Program-made: the position numbers and the translations under genes | Notes under the pieces: model-generated | Told to the model about the DNA's origin: nothing | The model's database searches: none | Seen by the model: the letters and a program-made list of their open reading frames with translations, nothing else | Assembly (NCBI RefSeq): GCF_022965805.1 | Contig: NC_133104.1 | Location: forward strand, 24,858,069 to 24,922,068 | Length of the DNA stretch: 64,000 bases | Source: Primulina eburnea | Taxonomy: Eukaryota > Streptophyta > Magnoliopsida > Lamiales > Gesneriaceae | Direction of reading: 5' to 3' | Part shown: positions 43,350 through 53,139 of the stretch, one piece after another | Numbering within the stretch: the first letter of the stretch is position 1 | Layout of the letters: each line of letters starts with the position of its first letter

Positions 43350-43471
43350 TGTTCTGTCCTTGCACATGTAAAATGTCTTCCTCTTGTATTTCTCGGGCTT
43401 TTCCTTCCATAATCACATCACTTCGTCAATTAAATTATTTCGGATTAAATGATATAATTCCGGGCATTACA

Positions 43472-43490
43472 ATTCCCCCCCTCTAAGATC
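43472..43490 (-). promoter_or_regulatory. Polypurine tract of T3
   Basis: The minus strand reads TTAGAGGGGGGGAAT before the LTR start TGTAATGCCC. Confidence 0.8.
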
Positions 43491-43564
43491 TGATTTCGTC
43501 TCCGACATCATAGGCAATCAAATCAGATCAGAAATATATAACAGAAGCGAATAAGAAACTCACA

Positions 43565-46500
43565 TCAGTGAAATAACTCTGGGAATTTCTGCCTCATATC
43601 TGATTTAGTCTCCCAAATAGCTTATTTGATGCTATGACGACTCCACTGAACTTTCACAAGCAGAATAGTCTTTGTTCTGAGTTGCTTTTCTTTACGATCA
43701 AGAATTTGGATTGGTTTTTCAAAATAACTCAGTGTTTCATCAAGTTCGGCCTTGTCAGGCTGAAGAATATGAGAAGCATCAGGAAGATACTTCCGCAGCA
43801 TAGACACATGAAAGACATCATGTATACCAGATAGAGAAGGAGGAATAGCAAGTCGATAGGACACGATCACCTATCTTCTCCAGAATCTCATATGGACCAA
43901 TATATCGTGGAGACAACTTTCTTTTCTTGCAAAATCTGACAACGCTTCTAAAAGGAGAAATTTTCAAAAATACTGTCTCCCGCCTCAAATACCAACAGTC
44001 GTCGTCGAATATTGGCATATTTAGCTTGTCTATCATGAGATTTTTCATTCTCTACTGAATCAGCTTCACTTTCTCAGTCATATCTCGAATCATATCAGGC
44101 TCAAGTTCAGGTACCTCAGAAATATCATCCCAGTAAAGAGGGGATCTGCACTTTTTGCCGTAAAATGCTTCAAACGGAGCCATCTCTATACTCGTCTGAT
44201 AGATGTTGTTGTACGAAAACTCACAAAGTGGTAGAGAATCTTGCCAACTAGTGCCAAAATCTAGCACTACAGCTCTAAGCATACCCTCCAATGTCTGGAT
44301 AGTCCGTTCTTACTATCCTTCTGTCTGAGGATGATATGCAGTACTCAGATGTAACTTCGTACCTAGGGCTTGTTGCAGACTGTGCCAAAAGTATGAATTA
44401 AATCAAGGATCACGATCTAATACAATGGACTTCGGCACTCCATGCAATCTGACCACTTCTCTGACATAAATAGCTTCTTTGATGCCATGACGACTCCACT
44501 GAACTTTCAAAAGCAGAATAGTCTTTGTTCTGAGTTGCTTTTCTTTACGATCAAGAATTTGGATTGGTTTTTCAAAATAACTCAGTGTTTCATCAAGTTC
44601 GGCCTTGTCAGGCTGAAGAATATGAGAAGCATCAGGAAGATACTTCCGCAGCATAGACACATGAAAGACATCATGTATACCAGATAGAGAAGGAGGAATA
44701 GCAAGTCGATAGGGCACGATCACCTATCTTCTCCAGAATCTCATACGGACCAATATATCGTGGAGACAACTTTCTTTTCTTGCCAAATCTGACAACGCTT
44801 CTAAAAGGAGAAATTTTCAAAAATACTCTGTCTCCCGCCTCAAATACCAACAGTCGTCGTCGAATATTGGCATATTTAGCTTGTCTATCATGAGATTTTT
44901 CATTCTCTACTGAATCAACTTCACTTTCTCAGTCATATCTCGAATCATATCAGGCTCAAGTTCAGGTACCTCAGAAATATCATCCCAGTAAAGAGGGAAT
45001 CTGCACTTTTTGCCGTAAAATGCTTCAAACGGAGCCATCTCTATACTCGTCTGATAGATGTTGTTGTACGAAAACTCACAAAGTGGTAGAGAATCTTGCC
45101 AACTAGTGCCAAAATCTAGCACTACAGCTCTAAGCATACCCTCCAATGTCTGGATAGTCCGTTCTTACTATCCTTCTATCTGAGGATTATATGCAGTACT
45201 CAGATGTAACTTCGTACCTAGGGCTTGTTGCAGACTGTGCCAAAAGTATGAATTAAATCAAGGATCACGATCTAATACAATAGACTTCGGCACTCCATGC
45301 AATCTGACCATTTCTCTGATATAAATATCTGTCATCTGTTCATGTCTGTACATCATCTTGTACGGAATAAAACATGTTGATTTGGTCAATCTGTCAATAA
45401 CGACCCAAATCGCATCACAACCTCGGGAGGATCATGGTAGCTTCATAACGAAATCCATGAAAATGTGATCCCATTTCCATTCTAGAATAGATAAGCTATG
45501 TAGTAGACCTCCTGGTTTCTTCCTTTTTTGCTTTCACCTGTTGGCAATTCAGACATTTAGACACAAAATCTGTGATATCTGATTTCATCTGTTTCCACCA
45601 AAACTGTTTTTTCAAATCATTATACATATTTCTGCCACCATGATGAATAGTGAATCGACTATTGTGTGCTGTTATAAGAATCTACTGTTTCAAGTCTGAA
45701 ACATCTGGCACAACATGACGATTATTCACATATAAACATCATTACGAATCTGATACTCGGATTGATGCCCTGATCTGACCATCGCAATCGATTTCTGAAT
45801 ATTCTGATCAACTTTCTGTACTTCTTTAATTCTCAAAATCAGCTCTGGTTCAACTTGAACAGCATAGAGTCTCAAAGGTTTAAAATCTGTCTCAAATACT
45901 AATTCAGAAAGACAACAATCTTCAATTAAATTTGAAACACCAGTAGTCGATAAGGATAAAGAACATACCTTTGGACTCAGTGCATCAGCTGTTGCGTTAG
46001 ATTTCCCCGGATAATATTTGATTTCACAATCAAAATCTTTAAACCAATTGAGCCATCTTTGTTGTCTCATATTTAGTTCTGACTGTGAAAATAAATATTT
46101 CAGGCTCTTTTGATCAGAATAAATTTCAAATTTCTCACCATATAGATAGTGTCGCCAAATCTTCAATGCAAACACGATGGCAGCCAATTCAAGATCATGA
46201 ATCGGGTAGCGAATCTCATGTGGTTTCAGTTGTCTTGAGGCATAAGCAATAACATGTCCTCGGTGCATCAAAACACAACCTAATCCTCTGTGAGAAGCAT
46301 CACAATAAACGAAGAAATCACTAGTACCTGACAGAATAGTCAATACTGGAGCACTGGTTAATTTCTTCTTTAACTCTAAGAAACTGGATTCACATGTCTC
46401 TGACCAAACAAAAGGAGTATTCTTCTGGGTCAGCTGAGTAATTGGCTTAGCAATACTCGAGAAATATTTAATAAATCGACGATAATAGCCTGCTAAACCC

Positions 46501-48916
46501 ATAAAACTACGTATCTCTGGCACTAATGTCGGTCTCGACCAATTGATCACGGCCTCAATTTTGCTAGGATCAACAGAAATACCATCTCCAGATATAATGT
46601 GCCCCTAAAATACAACATGTCTCAGCCAAAACTCTCATTTCGACAGCTTTGCATACAGTTTCTCAGTTCTCAGAGTTTTCAAAACGATTCTCAAATGTTC
46701 AGCATGATCAATCATATTTTTTGAATATATCAGAATATCATCAATAAAAATAATCACAAAGTCATCAAGATACTTCTGAAATATACGGTTCATCAAACCC
46801 ATAAATACAGCTGGAGCATTCGTTAAACCGAACGGAATGACTATAAACTCATAGTGGCCATACCTAGTTCTGAAAGCTGTCTTCGATATATCAGAATCTC
46901 TAACTCTCAGCTGATTATATCCAGATCTCAAATCGATCTTGGAATAAACAGAAGAACCCTGCAATTTATCAAATAAATCATTGATACGAGGCAAAGGTTA
47001 TTTATTCTTTACCGTAGCATTGTTCAATTGCCGATAGTCTATGCAGAGTCTCATCGAACCGTCTTTATTTCTAACAAACAATACCAGAGCATCCCAAGGA
47101 GAAACACTCGGTATGATGTAACCTTTGGCCAGTAAATCTTCTAACTGATCTTTCAACTCTTTCAGTTCAATCAGTGTCATTCTGTATGGAGTTTTAGAAA
47201 TAGGTATTGTACCTGGTATCAGTTCAATGCTGAAATCTATTTCTAGAACTGGAGGCATACCTGGAATTTCATCCAGAAAGACATCAGCAAACCCACATAC
47301 CATTAGCAAATCTGCCAATGAAGGGCTCGACTTTAGTACATCTACTGAATACACAAAGAATCCCTCTGCTCCTTTCTGTAATAATCGAGTCATAGACAAA
47401 GCAAATACCAAAGGAATTCGAGATCTGGAACCCTTACCGTAAAATTTCCATTCATCAGCCATTCCAGGTATAAATCTTACAATTTTCTGGAAACAATCTA
47501 CGGTAGCTCTGTACTTGGTCAGCATATCGATACCGATAATGCAGTCAAAATCAGACAAACCGAGTACGATACAATCTAACTCAATCTCATTGCTATCATA
47601 CTGCAGCATACAATGTCTAACATAATTCACTGATATAAGACATCTCCCCAAAGGTGAAGAGACAGATACTACAGTAGATAATGACTCAACAGGCAAAGCA
47701 TGCATCAATGCAATTTGTTCAGAGATAAAAGTATGATATGCACCCGTATCTATCAACTCATAAGCAGGATAACCACAAGGAGAACAGTTACCTGCAACTA
47801 CATCATCAGGTGCTTCCTGGGCCTGTTCTTCAGTCGATGCAAATACACTGGCATGCTGTCTCGGAGGTTGGCTAACAGTCTGGCTTCCTCTTGGCCTTGG
47901 CTGTGACTGGACAGGTGCTGGCTGGAATGAGTGAACAACAGATGATCGTCTATCAGGCTGAGCCATTGATCCAGATGATTCTGCTCCCTGGGATCGTTGA
48001 GAATCTCGCTGTGGACAGACTCTGGCAAAATGTCCCTGCTGTTTGCAGATGTTGCAAATACCAAACACTCCTTGGCATTTCTCTGTGGGATGCCTTCCTC
48101 CACATGTTCTACAATAGACACCGATATAACTCTGGCTCTGTCGTGAACCACTGGAGCTAGATGAACTACTTCCAGACTTCTTAAATTGTTTCCCTCTGGT
48201 TTTCAATTGATCTTTCTTCCCGCTGCTGCTACTGCTACTATCAAATCTGGGATGGGGTTGGTGGAACTGAGTTGAGGGTGGTTGTTGTTTCGGTGCTTGA
48301 GCAACAACGAAGCTCCTTTCTACCTGATCAGGCCCGCTTCAGCTCCTTTTTCTATGTTCAAAGCATCCGCAAAATTATTCGGTCTCCCTGTATTTACCAG
48401 TATAAAAATTTCAGGATTCAACCCATTAATGAGCTGATCAGCCACTGCTTCATCATTCTCAGCAACATGAGGAGAAAAAAATAGCAAGGTAGAGAATTTA
48501 GCCACATATTCTTCAATGTTCAGATTCTGTTTCAGGTTGGAAAACTCTGCACCCTTGTCTTTTCTGTATAATACTGGGAAGAATCGTTGATAGAATTCAG
48601 TTTTAAAGATCTTCCAAGTAATAATCTTACTTCGATGCTCCAATGCTCTCTTGGTCGTGAGACACCAATTCTTCGCAAAATCATGCAACTGGTGCCCAAT
48701 CATTCTGACTCTACGCTCATCTGTATAGTCAAGTGAATCAAACAACATCTCAATGTCATCAAGCAAACTCTCACAATCAACAGAAGTCTCAGTGCCATTC
48801 AAAGTCGGCGGTTTGAACGACTGGAATCTCTTCAACAGTGTTTCCATAGGTGTTGCTGTGACATCCATCGGATTATTTGATGTACTACCCTATTCTGGGA
48901 CTCTTCGAGGAGGCAT
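43565..48916 (-). pseudogene. T3 gag-pol, with duplicated integrase end
   Basis: Gag starts at about 48916 (MPPRRVPE) but a TAG follows within ten codons; the gag core is 48868-48320. The second part (48206-46998) holds a complete CCHC knuckle, protease with D-T-G, the linker and the first RT block. RT continues at 46994-46635 with FIDD and the frame breaks at about 46605. The RT thumb, RNase H and linker are 46550-45726. The integrase zinc region (45720-45330) is full of stops. The integrase end and chromodomain occur twice (see 43621-45328). The terminal frame ends near 43565 with a PELF motif, as in the other Tekay elements. Multiple stops and frameshifts make it inactive. Confidence 0.85.
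43621..45328 (-). repeat. Tandem duplication of T3 integrase C-terminus and chromodomain
   Basis: A unit of about 853-855 bp is present twice in direct orientation (43621-44473 and 44474-45328) with roughly a dozen differences and a 2-bp indel. Each copy codes for the integrase segment after the second catalytic Asp through the chromodomain. AAATA-type microhomology is visible at the unit ends (CCAAATAGCTT and CATAAATAGCTT), suggesting slippage or unequal exchange. Confidence 0.85.
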
Positions 48917-49176
48917 ATCTGATTATCAAAATGATTAGTAATCCAGTCTAACAGATCTGTTTTAGTCCTCCTCTGATCATCTTACTGCTGATCAAGAATC
49001 GGTTCTGATTCATTCTCAAGTCATACATGTTTCCAATCAAATCAGAGAATCAGGTAAACATGTATTAAAGCAGTAAAACATGCTAGCACCACAAAATCAA
49101 GGAAAGAAAACTCAATCTACCCCGCTCACTCTCTTCTATTTCAGTCTAAGGAACATACTGCTCTGATACCACCTGC
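48917..49176 (-). promoter_or_regulatory. T3 leader with tRNA-Met primer site
   Basis: Primer site at 49160-49171 (TGGTATCAGAGC on the minus strand). The leader contains GAGCGGGGTAG (49117-49127) and TGCTAGCA (49081-49088), as in T2 and T6. Confidence 0.75.
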
Positions 49177-49938
49177 TGTGGGGACCCGGAGCCTAATTCA
49201 TTTCTTAAATCATCTTTGGGATTAAATGGATCAATTAAATAAACTGGGTCAATTTTTTTTTTAAAATACATAAATGTACAAGTTGTTACAACATGTGATA
49301 ATCCCTCTTATTTAATCTACAAGATCAAGTGCGATATCTACAACCTGATCCAACATACAAACCTTGTCGCAATACAATCGTAACAAACTATTGTTCATTA
49401 ACTATCTCAAGTATTGAACAACCAGCTCTATTTCTAGGCCCGGATCTCGACTCTAATCTTGATCTCTCATCCTCTTCTCGACCCTGAACATGTCCCACCC
49501 GTTGTCATGCACAAATACAAACACAACAACAGCCGGATAACTCCGGTGATAATATAATTCCCAGTATAAACAATGTATACATGCATTTCATATAATAATA
49601 TACAAAATCATAAATATTTATCTAACAACATGTATCATTATCTGATAAACATGATCGATATAAACTGTAAATCAAACTCTTTGATTATTACTTTTGACTC
49701 GACTCTTATCTAGGGATCCCATTTCCCGGACTTTGGTACATTATATCGAATCTCTACAATAGGAGCCGATCTACTCCTCAGCACATCGATATAAACCAAA
49801 CATCCAGTGACTTGGTACTTCTGCCAAAGACTTTGCACCTCTGACAAAGACTCCTTCTCGATATCTATCTTCTATTCTCTGCTTTTCTATAACTCAATAG
49901 AACAAGCAGACACATTCAAAGAATACAAAGGTATTAAA
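49177..49938 (-). repeat. T3 5' LTR, left part
   Basis: Matches the T3 3' LTR and is cut by T5 at 49939. The rest lies beyond the right end of the window. Confidence 0.85.
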
Positions 49939-51435
49939 TATGGGGACCCGGCCTCTAACTCTATTGTTTTTGGGATTAATTGGATCTTTGCTAGAAAATG
50001 TGGGTCAAAATTTTGCTTTTAATATAAAAAAAAAATTGAATATAAATCATACACAATACACCATACAAAATACTGTCATATTATTTAATTTAAAATATCA
50101 TTCACTTGTTCGATTACAAGTATTCTACTAGTGTTTAGAATTTCAGTACATGTCTAGTAAAAAATCACTAGTTCTTCTCCTCAGCCCGTAATCTCCACGC
50201 TATCTCGATCTCTCATCTTTGTCTCGACCCTGATCATGTCCTACATGTTTTCATGCACACATACAGACATAACAACAGCCAGATACTCCGGTGAGAACAA
50301 ATCCCAGTATAAAACATGTATACATGCATATCATGCAATTAAATACAAAATCATAATACATGAATCAGTAATCATGACACATTAGTGAAGACAGATAAAA
50401 CATCTTTGACTCTTATTCTTTGACTCGACTTATATCTAAGTCTAGGGATCCCGGTGTGAATAAGACGTAACAAGTCACCCACCTACTCTCCCAATCGGGG
50501 TGGTGGTACGTCTTATTCCTAGACTTTGGCCATGTCTGTACCGAATATCTACAATTGGAGTCGATCTTCTCCTATGCCTCGATACCACCGAATGTCTAGA
50601 AACTTGGCATATCTGCCAATAACTCTCCTATCTTAGTATAAGTATATAAATCAATATAGAGTACAAACATAACAAGTATGTGGTTTTGGGAAACTCAAAT
50701 CGAATCTGATTCGAGTTATTCTTCTGGAATCAAAATTGAATTATACCTTTCGTTGTTCAGTCTTTGTCGATGTCGAGGTCTCGATGTCGAAGCTTGTCAA
50801 AACAAATCTGAAATAACATTTTTAAGATGCATTCTATCAACTCCTAACTCAAATCAATACACATACGGATCAATACTCAATCTCGGTACATTTCAACGGC
50901 ACAACGGCGTAATCTCGCGATCCCAATCAACTCAAACATCAGTAATCAATACAATAACTCATAATCCTTATCATAAACACCTGATAATATTGCAACTCTA
51001 TATCATCCTAATCAACAAATGCTGAAATCTGCATATTCACAACTCTAGACATGCTGGAAAATGAATAACCTCACATATCATATCCGTTCTTCGATCCGGT
51101 TATGAATATACGTTCACAATAATCACAAGAATATATTTTAGAGTTCAAATCATAATTCCTTCCATACATAAAATCTGAATCATGCTGAAACTTAAACAAA
51201 CTTACATCCTCTTGTAGCTTTTGTCGAGAAGATCACGAAAATGAACTTGGATCGAAAATCGGACGGTTAATTACTTCACAAGTAAATGTCTAAGATGTGA
51301 TGAAGCCTTGAGGAAATTCTGAAATGAAGTCTCGGTGGTCTGGTGCTGAATATCTGAAAAAATGAAGGATTACACATTAAGTATGCATGGCAAGGACACA
51401 TGTTTCATTCTTTATTCTGCATGTCACACCGCGGG
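49939..51435 (-). repeat. T5 3' LTR, left part
   Basis: Matches the T6 LTR in reverse orientation for most of its length. It contains the inverted repeat at 50458-50518 and ends inside the GC word array at the gcggg duplication (51431-51435). Open frames here are not genes. Confidence 0.85.
50458..50518 (-). repeat. Long inverted repeat (hairpin) in T5 LTR
   Basis: GAATAAGACGTA (50458-50469) and TACGTCTTATTC (50507-50518) form a perfect 12-bp stem around 37 nt, which holds further CCACC/GGTGG pairing. T6 keeps it at 52298-52357 with one G-U-compatible change. Confidence 0.8.
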
Positions 51436-51508
51436 TGTAATACCCGCGATTCTCGTTTGATACTTTTAAATTGTTATATATATATGAAGTATTGCATTGA
51501 TGAGAAGA

Positions 51509-51770
51509 ACCGCACCCGCGCCTCAAACAAGACCGCCCCCGCGGCCATTTATTTTGAATTTCAGAATGTGTTGCCGAAGCAACACCGCACCCGCGCTAGG
51601 ATACCAACCGCACCCGCGGTTGATGGACAGAGAGTTGGTTATTTTTACAGTAGGGTCACCGCACCCGCAATCCAAGAATGAGCGCACCCGCGGTCGCTGT
51701 TTTTGATTTATTTGATGGGGCTACCGAGAGCTAACTGCACTCGTGGTCAAGAAGTAGCGCACCCGCGGTG
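51509..51770 (+). repeat. GC-rich word array in T6 5' LTR
   Basis: About eight words such as ACCGCACCCGCGG, with spacers including TTTGAATTTCAGAATGTG and TTGCCGAAGCAAC. It ends 47 bp before the TATA box. Several differences from the 3' copy (57812-58073) are C-T or G-A changes at CG sites. Confidence 0.9.
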
Positions 51771-51817
51771 CAACGTGCCGAACAAAGAAGATGCCATGTG
51801 TTTCTCACCGTGCAAGA

Positions 51818-51824
51818 TATATAT
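51818..51824 (+). promoter_or_regulatory. TATA box of T6 LTR
   Basis: TATATAT in GCAAGATATATATGTG, about 380 bp into the LTR. The 3' LTR copy is at 58121-58127. Confidence 0.65.
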
Positions 51825-52546
51825 GTGATTGTCTTCATTCTTTCAGTCATTCAGAAACCCACCGAGAGAGATTTCAGAGAAAGGTCAAGATTCCTTCCAT
51901 CTTAGAAGCTAGCTTGTGCAAGATCTATTCATCCGAATTTCAACCCGAATTAAGATTTGTGTTCCTTGCATCATAAGCTTCAAAAGGATATTTGTATTGA
52001 CAGACTCGACATCGAGACTTCGACCACGACAAAGAGTGTACAACGAAAGGTATAATTCATGTAAATTCGGGAACATACAACTCGAATTAGATTTGATTTG
52101 AGTTTCCCAAAATCACATAATAGATTGTTGTTTATATTTTGTTATACTTATGCCTTGTTTATAGATTTATATTCAAGCATTAAGATAGGAGAGTCATTGG
52201 CAGATTTGCCAAATTTCTAGATGTTCGGTGGTATCGACGCATAGGAGCAGATTTCCTCCAATTGTAAACATTCGATATAGAGAGGACCGAAGTCTAGGAA
52301 TAAGATGTACTGTCACCCCGATTGAGAGGGTAGGTGGCAGACTGTGACGTCTTATTCACACCGGGATCCATAGAGCTAAACACGAGTCGAGTCCAAGATA
52401 TGAATTGATTTAAATTGCATGCCTTATATTAATCATGTTTCATAGACTATGGAACATGTGTGATTGATTATATTCATGCTAGTATACTTCTTGATTTATA
52501 TTGTATATATGCATGTGTACGTGTTTTATACTGGGATTTGTTCTCA

Positions 52547-52593
52547 CCGGAGTTTCCGGCTGTTGTTGTGTCTGTATGTGTGCATAACAACAG
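52547..52593 (+). repeat. Double hairpin block in T6 LTR
   Basis: CCGGAGTTTCCGG (52547-52559) is a 5-bp stem with a 3-nt loop. Next to it, CTGTTGTT (52560-52567) pairs with AACAACAG (52586-52593) around 18 nt. The same block occurs in the LTRs of T2, T3, T5 and, partly, T1. In T2 the second stem is CTGTTGTC/GACAACAG, a compensated change. Confidence 0.75.
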
Positions 52594-52879
52594 GTGGGGC
52601 AGGATCAGGGTCAAGACCACGATGAGAGATTGAGATAGCGTGGAGATTACGGGCATAGCAGATGAGCTAGGAGTGTTTACATTTGATATGTAATGTATTT
52701 TAGTATGGATGTACTGAACCAAAATATGTATTTATGTTTGTTGAAATAAAATAAAGAAATATCTTGTGTTTGTTATATATACATTTGATTTAATGTTAAA
52801 AGCAAAATTTTGACTCACATTTTCTAGCAAAGATCCGATTAATCCCAAAAAGAATTGAGTTAGAGCCCGGGTCCCCACA

Positions 52880-53139
52880 ACAGGTGGTATCAGAGCAGTA
52901 GGTTATGTAGACTGAAATAGGATAGAATGAGCGGGGTAGATCGAGTCGTCTTCCTTACTTTTGTTGTGCTAGCATGATTTATTGCTTTCCCTATTACATG
53001 TTGTCTTGTTATATGAGTTGATTCACAGCATGTATTCGCAAAGACTGAATCAGAATCGATTCTAGATCAGAGGTATATGATCAGAGGAGGGCTGAGACAG
53101 ATTATATAGATTTTGTACTAATCTGTTTGATAATCAGAT
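52880..53139 (+). promoter_or_regulatory. T6 leader with tRNA-Met primer site
   Basis: Primer site TGGTATCAGAGCA at 52885-52897. The leader carries GAGCGGGGTAGA (52929-52940) and the palindrome TGCTAGCA (52967-52974), conserved in T2 and T3. Confidence 0.75.

Larger units (their letters stand above)
42162..43471 (-). repeat. T3 3' LTR, right part
   Basis: Resumes the T3 LTR after T4 and ends GGGCATTACA at 43471. Contains the inverted repeat at 42181-42234, a TATA-like box at 43049-43055 and the word array at 43099-43349. Confidence 0.85.
33777..49938 (-). mobile_element. T3: decayed Tekay-type element, split by T4 and T5
   Basis: Minus-strand element inserted in T1 integrase. The 3' LTR is 33777-34322 plus 42162-43471 (about 1856 bp, T4 inserted inside). 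Internal region 43472-49176. The 5' LTR starts at 49177 and is cut at 49938 by T5. The candidate left duplication is ctatc (33772-33776); its partner is off-window. The outer LTR end reads TATGGGG here but TGTGGGG at the inner copy (49177). Confidence 0.85.
51436..52879 (+). repeat. 5' LTR of T6 (1444 bp)
   Basis: Starts TGTAATACCC and ends GGGTCCCCACA. In order: word array (51509-51770), TATA box (51818), hairpin (52298-52357), double hairpin block (52547-52593), terminal conserved part. Confidence 0.95.
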
